Assembly (NCBI GenBank): GCA_028726465.1
Contig: JAQYQB010000004.1
Span: forward strand, 1 to 64,000
Source: Mycobacteriaceae bacterium
Lineage (GTDB): Bacteria > Actinomycetota > Actinomycetes > Mycobacteriales > Mycobacteriaceae
Direction: 5' to 3'
Length of the DNA stretch: 64,000 nt
Below the pieces are notes generated by a model that saw nothing but the letters and a program-made list of their open reading frames with translations, was not told the DNA's origin and made no database searches. Position 1 is the first letter of the stretch. Each line of letters starts with the position of its first letter. Positions 17,655-27,428 of the stretch are shown here, in pieces. The position numbers and the translations under genes are program-made.

Positions 17655-19025
17655 ATGTCCACAATCATCAACCCGCAGAACGCCGCCGGTTCAGAATCCG
17701 GCTCTGGCGATTCGCAGGCCGTCAACGCAAAGAACACGGCCACCCTTCTTGCCGACGAAAAGCCCACCGTCGATCCTCGCGGTTGGCACAAGACCGACAC
17801 GGTCTGGATGCTGAGCCTGTTCGGTACCGCAATTGGTGCCGGCGTCCTCTTCCTCCCGATCAACGCCGGCCAGGGCGGCATCATCCCGCTCATCATCATG
17901 ACGCTGGTTGCGTTCCCGATGACCTTCATGGCCCACCGCGCGCTGACCCGCTTCATGCTTTCTAGCTCCAACCCGGACGCTGACCTGACCCAGGTGGTCG
18001 AGGAGCACTTCGGCCCGAAGGCCGGCATGGCCATGACCATCCTGTACTTCCTGTCGGTGTACCCGATTCTGCTGGTCTACTCGGTCACCATCGTCAACAC
18101 GGTCTCCAGCTTCATGCAGCACCAGCTGGGCATTGAGCCTCCGTCACGCTGGCTCCTGTCGGCCATCCTGGTCGGCGGCCTCATCCTGATTGTCCGCATG
18201 GGCAACGACTTCGTGGTTAAGGCCATGTCCGTCCTGGTCTTCCCGTTCATCGCCATCCTGGTCCTGCTGTCCCTGTACCTCATCCCGAACTGGTCGGGCG
18301 CCCTGTTCAGCACCTTCGACATGAGCGAGATTTCCCGCGTCTCCGGCCACGGCCTGGGCGTTACCCTGCTGCTGCTGGTCCCGGTCATGGTCTTCTCCTT
18401 CAACCACTCGCCGATTATCTCCTCCTTCGCCAAGGCAAAGCGCCAGGAGTACGGTGCAGCTGCCGATAAGAAGACCGGCCAGGTCCTGGCCGCCGCTGAG
18501 GCCCTCATGGTCGGCGTGGTTATGTTCTTCGTCTTCAGCTGCGCGCTGTCCCTGTCCCCGGAGAACGTCGCAGAGGCCAAGGAACAGAACATCACCATCC
18601 TGTCCTACCTGGCTAACCACTTCGATGACCCGATTATCGCTTGGGTCGCCCCGATTGTCGCCATCATCGCCGTCGCCAAGTCCTTCCTGGGTCACTACCT
18701 CGGTGCGGCCGAAGGCTTCGAAGGCATCGTCGTGAAGTCCTCCGGCGGCCGCCTGGAGCGCAACAAGGCTCTGGAAACCGGCACCCTCATCTTCATGCTG
18801 GTCTCCGCTTGGCTGGTTGCTTGGGCTAACCCGTCCATCCTGGGCATGATTGAAACCCTGTGTGGCCCGACGATTGCCATCCTGCTCTTCCTGATGCCGC
18901 AGTACGCCATCCACAAGATTGACGCCCTGAAGAAGTTCCGCGGAAACTTCGGCAACTACTTCATCACCGTCATCGGCATCGTGGCCGTAGCCACCATCGT
19001 CTACAACATCATCCAGGTCTTCTAA
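17655..19025 (+). CDS. sdaC: Serine/threonine transporter, HAAAP (SdaC) family
   Basis: A proton- or sodium-coupled amino acid permease; the SdaC/TdcC branch imports serine or threonine. The 456-residue protein has a hydrophilic N-terminus of ~50 residues followed by 11 hydrophobic segments; WMLSLFGTAIGAGVLFLPI is the family's first-helix signature and FSFNHSPIISSFAK is also conserved. The ATG at 17655 has GGGAG 8 nt upstream; a longer frame to 17469 lacks such a site. A serine deaminase follows 72 bp downstream, so serine uptake and breakdown are coupled in one unit. Confidence 0.88.
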   Translation: MSTIINPQNAAGSESGSGDSQAVNAKNTATLLADEKPTVDPRGWHKTDTVWMLSLFGTAIGAGVLFLPINAGQGGIIPLIIMTLVAFPMTFMAHRALTRFMLSSSNPDADLTQVVEEHFGPKAGMAMTILYFLSVYPILLVYSVTIVNTVSSFMQHQLGIEPPSRWLLSAILVGGLILIVRMGNDFVVKAMSVLVFPFIAILVLLSLYLIPNWSGALFSTFDMSEISRVSGHGLGVTLLLLVPVMVFSFNHSPIISSFAKAKRQEYGAAADKKTGQVLAAAEALMVGVVMFFVFSCALSLSPENVAEAKEQNITILSYLANHFDDPIIAWVAPIVAIIAVAKSFLGHYLGAAEGFEGIVVKSSGGRLERNKALETGTLIFMLVSAWLVAWANPSILGMIETLCGPTIAILLFLMPQYAIHKIDALKKFRGNFGNYFITVIGIVAVATIVYNIIQVF

Positions 19026-19097
19026 GACCACTTCCTCCGCCCCCACTTCGGTACTCCCACTACGGGAATAGGAAAACTTCGGAAAGGTAATCCAGCC

Positions 19098-20471
<1,374 letters not shown>

Positions 20472-20539
20472 ACTTACGGTAAGCGTAAGAAAAATCACAG
20501 CAAAATATTGAGCCCCTACCAGAGATAAGGAACGCGGAC

Positions 20540-21352
20540 ATGCACACGGCATTGAAAGACCTCATCACCTCCGCACCGGTGAAAGACACGGCCGACCTGC
20601 ATGCCCGCTACGTTCCCCTGGTTGAGTTCATGGGCCAGGCGATGGGCCCCAACTGTGAGGTTGTCCTGCACGACCTGACCGTGCCGGATGAGTCCATCAT
20701 CGCCATCGTTAACAGCCACATCAGTGGCCGTAAGGTCGGCGGCCCGGTCACGGACTTCGCCCTGTGGTTCATGAAGCAAGGTTCCCACGACTCCATTCCG
20801 TTCGTGGCGGGCTACCGCTCAGTAAACGCCGTCGGCCGAATCTGCCGTTCGTCCAGCTACTTCATCCGGGATGAGTCCAATGAACTCATCGGGATGGTCT
20901 GCGTGAACGTTGACATCACCGAGCTCGTCAACGTGCAGCGCCTAGCTGGCAGCCTCATCGGGGAATCCCGCGACAGCGCTGCCGAGGGAGCTCCCATGCC
21001 GACCACGGCCGAGGCCAAGCGCCGGGCGGTAGAGCTCGCGCAAGCCACGAGCGCTGCGGCCGTCTCCAACGCAACCAACACCGGTTCGGACGAGGCAGAG
21101 GAAGAAAACCACCACTCCCTGGAAAGCTTGCGGACCAACCTGGAGTCTCTGTTGGAATCCATGCTGGATACCGCACTAGAAAAGCAAGGCGCTGCGCCAA
21201 ACCAGATGCGTCGAGACGAGCGTCTGGAGGTCGTTGCGGACCTTGAAGAAGCAGGCTTCTTCCTGCTCAAAGGTGGAATCGCCGCAGCCGCGGAGCGTCT
21301 GGAAGTCTCCGAGCCCACTGTGTACCGCGACCTCGTGAAGGTCCGCAGCTAA
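20540..21352 (+). CDS. YheO-type PAS / HTH transcriptional regulator
   Basis: A 270-residue protein with the YheO-like PAS domain at the N-terminus (about 20-130, with GPNCEVVLHDLTVPDESIIAI and GMVCVNVDI) and a C-terminal DauR-type helix-turn-helix (about 218-270, with GGIAAAAERLEVSEPTVYRDL). A low-complexity linker of ~80 residues sits between, longer than in the E. coli relatives. Members sense small molecules and control amino-acid catabolism. Its place after the transporter and sdaA suggests control of serine use. AAGGA lies 8 nt before the ATG. A strong terminator ends the unit. Confidence 0.86.
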   Translation: MHTALKDLITSAPVKDTADLHARYVPLVEFMGQAMGPNCEVVLHDLTVPDESIIAIVNSHISGRKVGGPVTDFALWFMKQGSHDSIPFVAGYRSVNAVGRICRSSSYFIRDESNELIGMVCVNVDITELVNVQRLAGSLIGESRDSAAEGAPMPTTAEAKRRAVELAQATSAAAVSNATNTGSDEAEEENHHSLESLRTNLESLLESMLDTALEKQGAAPNQMRRDERLEVVADLEEAGFFLLKGGIAAAAERLEVSEPTVYRDLVKVRS

Positions 21353-21378
21353 CGCAGCTCAGAGCTGCGATATGGAAG

Positions 21379-21421
21379 CGCCCCCGCAGGTGACCTGATG
21401 GTTACTTGCGGGGGCGTTTTT
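21379..21421 (+). terminator. Terminator of the serine operon
   Basis: CGCCCCCGCA (21379-21388) pairs with TGCGGGGGCG (21407-21416), then TTTTT. Confidence 0.88.
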
Positions 21422-21438
21422 AGCGATCTAGTGGGTCA

Positions 21439-22077
21439 TTAGACCTCGCCGCCTAGGTAGACGGGCACGCCGTGCTTGCGCATCGCGAGCTCGCAGGTGC
21501 GCTGCTCCCAGCCCAGGCTGCGGCCGACGAGCTGCTGTTCCGACTCGGTGCTCGGGTAGACGACGATCGTCTCCTGGTAGTGCAGTTCGCTGAGCTCGGC
21601 CGCGTCCTTGTCCATGCGAGCAAAAAGGCCGCACACGTCTTCGCGGATCCCCATCGGGATGCCCATGGTCCCGGCGATCCAGCGGGCGTAGGTGCGCGGG
21701 GCGACGCTGAGCGCGTGCGCCATGCCGGCATTGTCCAAACCCAGCAGGTGCTGGGATGCCTTGAGTTCGCCGCGGGTGATGGAGACGGGAGTCTCAGTTA
21801 CCTCGTACTTGACGTCCGGCGCGCCCCAGACGTGGATGGCCAACTCACACAGGATATCCGAGTTCAGTGGGCGCGGGTCGTTGATCTCTGCGAGCTCGTC
21901 CTCGTCCAATACGGACTCATCGAGAGGGGAGACCGCGTGGACCTGGTCTATCCAGCAGTCCATATTTATGCCCTGGTACAAGGCCTCGTCGATGAGCTTC
22001 TTGCGCACTTCCGGGAGCGTCTCGCCCCAGGCCTCCAAGTCGTAGTCGAACTGGGTCGCGCTGATGATATAGGTCAT
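21439..22077 (-). CDS. Orphan HTH protein, possibly Aca2/YdiL-like
   Basis: A 212-residue protein of unknown function. The N-terminal ~100 residues are acidic and have no fold I recognise. From about residue 105 (ITRGELKASQHLLGLDNAGM) to 140 (RTYARWIAG) it looks like the helix-turn-helix of Aca2/YdiL-type proteins, in which a short DNA-binding helix follows an LGL...A pattern; the match is from memory and weak. The second part ends with a Trp/Glu-rich stretch. It lies on the minus strand between the serine operon and tRNA-Gln, with a palindrome-bearing promoter 200 bp upstream. Confidence 0.55.
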   Translation of the reverse strand: MTYIISATQFDYDLEAWGETLPEVRKKLIDEALYQGINMDCWIDQVHAVSPLDESVLDEDELAEINDPRPLNSDILCELAIHVWGAPDVKYEVTETPVSITRGELKASQHLLGLDNAGMAHALSVAPRTYARWIAGTMGIPMGIREDVCGLFARMDKDAAELSELHYQETIVVYPSTESEQQLVGRSLGWEQRTCELAMRKHGVPVYLGGEV

Positions 22078-22145
22078 GTCTTAACTCTCGGTCAAAGATG
22101 AGGGGAGTGGGTTTCCAGAACTGTGTGAAGCGCCCGCGGTCCCAC

Positions 22146-22226
22146 TCAGGAAATGCGGGAATCCGCACCTGTGGCAGTGACGAGTGTGGTGGTGAGGTGT
22201 TGGGTGAAGACACTAGTCTTGTGCAT
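22146..22226 (-). CDS. Possible 26-residue leader peptide
   Basis: A short frame begins with ATG at 22226 and ends with TGA at 22146. GGAAGAGAG stands 6 nt before the ATG, a good ribosome binding site. The peptide is Thr-rich (seven Thr in 26) and resembles nothing known to me. It lies between the promoter at 22283-22311 and the HTH gene at 22077, so it could be a translated leader, or chance. Confidence 0.35.
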   Translation of the reverse strand: MHKTSVFTQHLTTTLVTATGADSRIS

Positions 22227-22282
22227 GTCGGACTCTCTTCCGTGTTCGATGGCCGGGACCTTTCCCTTGCCGTCTGATCTCG

Positions 22283-22321
22283 AGCTTATGCGTCGGCCAG
22301 ATCCTTGTCTAGTGCTAGACA
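22283..22321 (-). promoter_or_regulatory. Promoter with a perfect palindrome over the -35 box
   Basis: On the minus strand TAGACA (22306-22311) and TAAGCT (22283-22288) stand exactly 17 bp apart, a good promoter. The 16-bp palindrome TGTCTAGTGCTAGACA (22306-22321) covers the -35 box. This is the expected geometry for a repressor, and the HTH gene downstream is the obvious candidate for autoregulation. Confidence 0.6.
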
Positions 22322-22407
22322 CGGTGAGTGGGGTACGAGAAAGTCCACCGCGAAAAACAGAAAATAGCCCCAGAAAGTTTGGGCCGGTTGGACGTCGGAT
22401 TGGTAAA

Positions 22408-22442
22408 ACCCGCCCCACCAGTGGAAACTGGTCGGGGCGGGT
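22408..22442 (-). terminator. Terminator downstream of tRNA-Gln
   Basis: ACCCGCCCC and GGGGCGGGT arms extended by ACCAGT/ACTGGT with one bulged base; on the minus strand the stem is followed by a short T run. Confidence 0.75.
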
Positions 22443-22452
22443 AAACGAAAAG

Positions 22453-22524
22453 CTTCCCCACTAGGACTCGAACCTAGAATGACGGTACCAAAAACCGTAG
22501 TGTTGCCGATTACACCATGGGGAA
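22453..22524 (-). tRNA. tRNA-Gln (UUG)
   Basis: A 72-nt cloverleaf: acceptor TTCCCCA/TGGGGAA, anticodon loop TTTTGGT with anticodon TTG, T-arm CTAGG-TTCGAGT-CCTAG, discriminator G. CCA is not encoded. Its terminator lies 11 nt downstream on the minus strand. Confidence 0.95.
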
Positions 22525-22704
22525 TCACGACGCTCCATTGAAGTGGCGTTGTGCCCTAACAGACTACCTTACGGGCCGGGGATCGGAATAATCGGGTTGT
22601 GGCGCTGTAGCGAGGTTGGGCAATGGTGTTGTGGGTGGTTGGTGCGCGCTGGGGCGCTGCGGTGGGTGGCAGGCCCGGTGGTGCTGGCCGGGGGCATCGG
22701 CGGC

Positions 22705-22710
22705 TAGGCT
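22705..22710 (+). promoter_or_regulatory. Candidate -10 box of the TetR-mfd operon
   Basis: TAGGCT, 7 nt before the TetR ATG at 22718. Confidence 0.45.
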
Positions 22711-22717
22711 TTAAGGC

Positions 22718-23365
22718 ATGGTGAAACGACGCATGACGGGCCGCCAGCGGCGCGAACAGCTGCTGGCTGTGGGGCGGGCGGCTTTCGCTGAGCTAGGTTT
22801 CGATGGGGCTAGCGTCGAGGAGATCGCGGCGCGGGCTGGGGTCTCGAAGCCGGTGGTCTACGAACATTTCGGGGGCAAGGAAGGCATCTACGCCGTCGTT
22901 GTGGATCGGGAGATGGTGGCGCTGGAGGGCGTCATTACAGAGGCGATCGACCACGGCAGCTGGCGGGAGCGCATTGAGCAGGCCGCGCTCGCGCTGCTGA
23001 CCTACGTGGAGGAGGAGACCGACGGTTTTGTCATTCTGGTGCGGGATTCCAAGCCGGGCACGGAGCGCTCCTATGGGACGCTGCTGAATACGGCGGTTGG
23101 CCAGGTCAGCTATATACTGGGCCGGGCTTTCGCCCGCCGGGGGCTGGACGAGGAACTGGCGACGCTCTACGGCCAGGCGCTGGTTGGGATGGTCTCCACC
23201 ACGGCGCTATGGTGGCTGGATGTACGCCAGCCGGACAAAGAGGTCGTGGCCGCGCATATTGTTAATTTGTGTTGGAATGGGCTCTCCGACATGCAAGCCC
23301 AGCCGAAGCTCGTCGCGCCGCCGGCCGGTGGCGCGGGGCAGACACAGGAAGAGGAGAATTCATGA
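22718..23365 (+). CDS. TetR family regulator, coupled to mfd
   Basis: A 215-residue TetR protein. The N-terminal HTH covers about residues 6-52: RREQLLAVGRAAFAELGF, then VEEIAARAGVSKPVVYEHF with the recognition helix. The C-terminal part is the ligand and dimer domain and is not assignable. The gene overlaps mfd by ATGA (23362-23365), so the two are translationally coupled; M. tuberculosis has the same order (Rv1019-mfd). TAGGCT lies 7 nt before the ATG, so the message is probably leaderless. It may control mfd and itself. Confidence 0.9.
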   Translation: MVKRRMTGRQRREQLLAVGRAAFAELGFDGASVEEIAARAGVSKPVVYEHFGGKEGIYAVVVDREMVALEGVITEAIDHGSWRERIEQAALALLTYVEEETDGFVILVRDSKPGTERSYGTLLNTAVGQVSYILGRAFARRGLDEELATLYGQALVGMVSTTALWWLDVRQPDKEVVAAHIVNLCWNGLSDMQAQPKLVAPPAGGAGQTQEEENS

Positions 23366-26300
23366 CGGCAATGCTGGCCGGCCTGCTCAAGGTCGTTGCC
23401 TCCGATCCGAAGCTGAAAGGCCTGGCGGCCCAGGTGGGGGAGCGGGCCCTCCACATCACCGGCATTGACCAGGCGCGCCCCTGGGCGATCGGCACGCTGG
23501 CCAACCAGGCGCCGGTGCTGGTGGTCACCGCGACGGGCCGCGAGGCGGAGGATTTAAGCGCCGAACTGGCCGCCATGTTGGGCGACGCCGTGGCCTATTT
23601 CCCGGCCTGGGAGACACTGCCGCACGAGCGTCTAAGCCCCGGCGTGGATATCATCGGCCGCCGCGCGCAGGTCCTCGACCGGCTGGCACGCGGCGACGTG
23701 CGCGTGGTGGTCACCGCGGCGCGCGGTTTTAGCCAGCCCATCCTCAAGGATGTGGAAGGCCGCGCGCCGATCCACTTCGCGGAGGAGGAAGAGCACGACC
23801 TTACTGCGCTCGTGGAGGCCCTGGACTTTAAGGCCTACCGCCACGTGGACATGGTCGCCCGGAAGGGCGAATACGCCATCCGCGGCGGGATCCTGGACGT
23901 CTACCCGACGACGCTGGATTACCCCGTGCGCGTGGAGTTCTGGGGCGACGAGATCACTGATATCCGGAAGTTCTCCGTGGCCGATCAGCGCACCATCCCC
24001 GAGATCGAGGTCGGCGCCGTCGACGTCTATCCCGCCCGCGAGCTGCCCGTGACTGACGCGGTCGCGCAGCGGGCCGGGGAGCTGGCCCAGAAGCACCCGG
24101 GCAACCCCGCCCTGGTGGAGCTGCTGACCAAGCTGGGCGAGAAGATCCCCGCCGACGGCATGGAGGCGCTCCTGCCGGCGCTCAGCGATGCCCCGATGGT
24201 CCCCCTGACCGACTTCCTGGACGCGGGCGCCCACGTGGTCCTCGTGGCGCCGGAGAAGATCCGCACGCGCATCTCTGACCTCGTCGACACGGACGCGGAG
24301 TTCATGGCCGCCGGCTGGGAGGCCGTCGCCATGGGCGCCGACGGCCCGCTGGCCACGGAGGGCCTCGACCTGTCCGCGGCCAGCTTCCGCGACTACGACG
24401 AGCTCTCGGACCTGGTCACCGACTCCGGGCGCCCGCTGTGGACCTTTGCGCCGCCCGGCATGTTCGCCGCCGACGAGGCGCAGACCCTGCCGCTGGAGTT
24501 CGAGCCCGGCCCGACCCCGCGCGGGGATCTCAAGGCCATTGACCAGATGATGGCCGAGCTGCTGGCCCACACCCAGGCCGGCGGCCGCGCGGCTTTTATC
24601 GCGCCCGCCCACGGCGCCATCAAACGCATGGTCGACCGCTTCGCCGAGAAGGGGATCCCCACCGAGGTCGCCACCCCGGGCTGGGAGCCCAGCCCCGGCA
24701 AGGTCACCCTGTACCAGGCGCTCAGCCACGCCGGGCTGGTCTTCCCCAAGGTGCGCAAGCTCAAGGACGCGGAGGCCCTGCCGCTGGTCGTCATCACGGA
24801 AACCGACCTGACCGGTAACCGTGTGGGCGATATCGCCGGTGCCAAGCGCCGCCCGGCCAAGCGCCGCAACAAGGTCGATCCCCTGGCGCTGAAGCAGGGC
24901 GATTTCGTCGTGCACGAAACCCACGGCATCGGCCGCTTCCTCAAGATGGCCGAGCGCACCATCAAGGCCGGGGACGAGACCTCGCGGCGCGAGTACATCG
25001 TGCTGGAATACGCCGCTTCCAAGCGCGGCCAGCCGGCGGATCAGCTGTGGGTGCCCATGGACTCGCTGGACCTGCTGAGCAAGTACACCGGCGGCGAGGC
25101 CCCGAAGCTGTCCAAGATGGGCGGCTCGGACTGGAAGAACACCAAGAAGAAAGCCCGGGCCGCCGTGCGCGAAATCGCCGGCGAGTTGGTGCAGCTCTAC
25201 GCCAAGCGCCAGGCCGCGCCCGGACACGCCTTCGCGGAGGACTCGCCCTGGCAGCAGGAGATGGAAGACAACTTCCCCTTCGTGGAGACCGAGGACCAGA
25301 TGCTGGCCATCGATGCCGTCAAGCACGACATGGAATCCACCGTGCCGATGGATCGCGTCGTGGTGGGCGATGTCGGCTACGGCAAGACCGAGGTCGCCGT
25401 GCGCGCGGCCTTCAAGGCCGTCCAAGACGACAAGCAGGTCGCCGTCCTCGTGCCGACCACGCTGCTGGCCCAACAGCACTACAACACCTTCGCCGAGCGC
25501 ATGGCGGGCTTCCCGCTGGAAATCCGGGTGCTCTCCCGCTTTACCACCCAGAAGGAGGCCAAGGAGATCATCTCCGGCCTGGCGGATGGCACGGTCGACA
25601 TCGTCATCGGCACCCACCGCCTGCTCCAGACCGGCGTGTACTGGAAGCAGTTGGGGCTCATCATCGTGGATGAGGAGCAGCGCTTCGGCGTCGAGCACAA
25701 GGAGCACATCAAGGCGCTCAAGGCCTCGGTCGACGTGCTGACGATGTCCGCCACGCCTATCCCGCGCACCCTGGAGATGTCCATGGCTGGCATCCGCGAG
25801 ATGTCCACCATCCTCACCCCGCCGGAGGACCGGCACCCGGTGCTGACCTACGTCGGCGCCTACGAGGACAAGCAGGTCGCGGCCGCCATCCGGCGCGAGC
25901 TGCTGCGCGATGGCCAGACCTTCTTCATCCACAACAAGGTCGCCGACATCGAAAAGAAGGCGCGCGAGATCCGCGAGCTCGTGCCGGAGGCCCGCGTGGT
26001 GGTCGCCCACGGGCAGATGCCCGAGGAAGTCCTGGAAAAAACGGTGCAGGGCTTCTGGGACCGGGAATACGACGTGCTGGTGTGCACGACCATCGTCGAG
26101 ACCGGCCTGGACATCGCCAACGCCAACACCTTGATCGTGGAAAACGCCCACCACATGGGCCTGTCCCAGCTGCACCAGCTGCGCGGCCGCGTGGGGCGCT
26201 CCCGCGAGCGCGGTTACGCCTACTTCCTCTACCCGAAGGGTGCCACACTCAGCGAGACCAGCTACGACCGCCTGGCCACCATCGCCCAGAACAACGACCT

Positions 26301-27027
26301 GGGCGCCGGCATGGCCGTGGCGATGAAGGACCTGGAGATGCGCGGTGCCGGCAACGTGCTGGGCGCCCAGCAGTCCGGGCACATCGCCGGGGTCGGCTTC
26401 GACCTCTACGTGCGGCTGGTGGGCGAGGCTGTGGAGACCTTCAAGGCCCTGGCCAAGGGCGAGACCCCGCAGGTGACCGACGAGGCCCCGAAGGAAATCC
26501 GCATCGACCTGCCGGTGGACGCGCATATCCCGGAGCGCTACATCAACTCCGAGCGCCTGCGCCTGGAGGTCTACCGCAAGCTCGCGGCCTCCCAGGACGA
26601 TAAGGACCTGCGCGCCGTGCGAGAGGAGATGGAGGACCGCTTCGGGCCCGTGCCCACCGAGGTCCTGCGCCTGCTGGCCGTCGCACGGCTGCGCCACCAG
26701 GCGCGCCGGGCGGGGATCTCCGACGTCACGGTGCAGGGCACCCGCCTGAAGTTCCACCCGGTCGAGCTGCCTGATTCCAAGCAGGTGCGCCTCAAGCGCC
26801 TGTACCCGGGGTCGAATTACCGCGCCGCGGCCCAGGCTCTGCAGGTGCCTTTCCCGAAGGCGGGGCGGAACGTTACCTCGCCGCAGCTGCGCGATACCGA
26901 GCTGGTCCAGTGGGTGGCCGATTTCATCTCCGCCATGTTCGACGTGGACAAGATCGACGTCACCGGCGACGACCCGGGCAAGCCGAAACCGAAGGACAAG
27001 AAGAACGTCATTTCGGTGGGACAGTAG
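23362..27027 (+). CDS. mfd: Transcription-repair coupling factor Mfd
   Basis: Removes RNA polymerase stalled at DNA lesions and recruits UvrA. The 1221 residues match the usual length. The N-terminal third is the UvrB-homology module; the RNA-polymerase interacting domain lies around residues 500-570 (DFVVHETHGIGRFLKM). The translocase follows with Walker A GDVGYGKTE near 668-676 and the DEEQ box near 769-772. LRGRVGRSRERGYAYF is the last helicase motif, followed by the TRG region (GAGNVLGAQQSGHIAGVGFDLY) and the C-terminal D7 domain. The ATG at 23362 has GAGGAG upstream and overlaps the TetR stop. Confidence 0.97.
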   Translation: MTAMLAGLLKVVASDPKLKGLAAQVGERALHITGIDQARPWAIGTLANQAPVLVVTATGREAEDLSAELAAMLGDAVAYFPAWETLPHERLSPGVDIIGRRAQVLDRLARGDVRVVVTAARGFSQPILKDVEGRAPIHFAEEEEHDLTALVEALDFKAYRHVDMVARKGEYAIRGGILDVYPTTLDYPVRVEFWGDEITDIRKFSVADQRTIPEIEVGAVDVYPARELPVTDAVAQRAGELAQKHPGNPALVELLTKLGEKIPADGMEALLPALSDAPMVPLTDFLDAGAHVVLVAPEKIRTRISDLVDTDAEFMAAGWEAVAMGADGPLATEGLDLSAASFRDYDELSDLVTDSGRPLWTFAPPGMFAADEAQTLPLEFEPGPTPRGDLKAIDQMMAELLAHTQAGGRAAFIAPAHGAIKRMVDRFAEKGIPTEVATPGWEPSPGKVTLYQALSHAGLVFPKVRKLKDAEALPLVVITETDLTGNRVGDIAGAKRRPAKRRNKVDPLALKQGDFVVHETHGIGRFLKMAERTIKAGDETSRREYIVLEYAASKRGQPADQLWVPMDSLDLLSKYTGGEAPKLSKMGGSDWKNTKKKARAAVREIAGELVQLYAKRQAAPGHAFAEDSPWQQEMEDNFPFVETEDQMLAIDAVKHDMESTVPMDRVVVGDVGYGKTEVAVRAAFKAVQDDKQVAVLVPTTLLAQQHYNTFAERMAGFPLEIRVLSRFTTQKEAKEIISGLADGTVDIVIGTHRLLQTGVYWKQLGLIIVDEEQRFGVEHKEHIKALKASVDVLTMSATPIPRTLEMSMAGIREMSTILTPPEDRHPVLTYVGAYEDKQVAAAIRRELLRDGQTFFIHNKVADIEKKAREIRELVPEARVVVAHGQMPEEVLEKTVQGFWDREYDVLVCTTIVETGLDIANANTLIVENAHHMGLSQLHQLRGRVGRSRERGYAYFLYPKGATLSETSYDRLATIAQNNDLGAGMAVAMKDLEMRGAGNVLGAQQSGHIAGVGFDLYVRLVGEAVETFKALAKGETPQVTDEAPKEIRIDLPVDAHIPERYINSERLRLEVYRKLAASQDDKDLRAVREEMEDRFGPVPTEVLRLLAVARLRHQARRAGISDVTVQGTRLKFHPVELPDSKQVRLKRLYPGSNYRAAAQALQVPFPKAGRNVTSPQLRDTELVQWVADFISAMFDVDKIDVTGDDPGKPKPKDKKNVISVGQ

Positions 27028-27055
27028 CCGCGCTCGCCGCCTACGCGGCACGCTT

Positions 27056-27095
27056 CCCCCGTCAGACTATTTAGTTTGGCGGGGGGGTAAGTTTT
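27056..27095 (+). terminator. Terminator of mfd
   Basis: CCCCCGTCA (27056-27064) pairs with TGGCGGGGG (27077-27085), one G-T wobble, followed after a few bases by TTTTT. Confidence 0.75.
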
Positions 27096-27428
27096 TCCCT
27101 TAATGAAAATTGGCACCATGAGCAGGGCGTGCAGTAGATCACTTTAAGTCATTAATAGTGTTATCGGGCATAACATTGGGTAAAATTGGGCTCGGCCCTG
27201 GTTCGCCTCAGGAACTACTTGGGTGGGTCCACACCACGCGGTGTTAACACTGTTCTTCGCAGGTTTCGCACGTGGGGTAGGGCCCTAGCGTGGCCCCTTC
27301 GCCACTTCTACGCTGCTGGTTAAGGCACTTGCGCCGGTACGTATGACATCCAGTCGAAGATGCCACGGGTTGACTAGTTCAAGTGGACTGCCTGGGGCAG
27401 TGAGCAACGTAGAAAGGAACCAACCGCC
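27096..27428 (+). promoter_or_regulatory. Long upstream region of the alcohol dehydrogenase gene
   Basis: A 333-bp gap without a gene, more AT-rich at its left end. It contains several short G-runs bounded by T or C (for example TGGGTGGGT near 27220 and TGGGGT near 27272), the pattern bound by RamA in C. glutamicum, where adhA is a RamA target. An ACTGCC/GGCAGT dyad lies at 27387-27401. No single promoter stands out. Confidence 0.35.

Noticed and set aside
23632..27051. 1139-codon open frame opposite mfd
   Set aside because: Antisense shadow of mfd; composition is Gly/His/Leu/Gln-rich and shows no motif.
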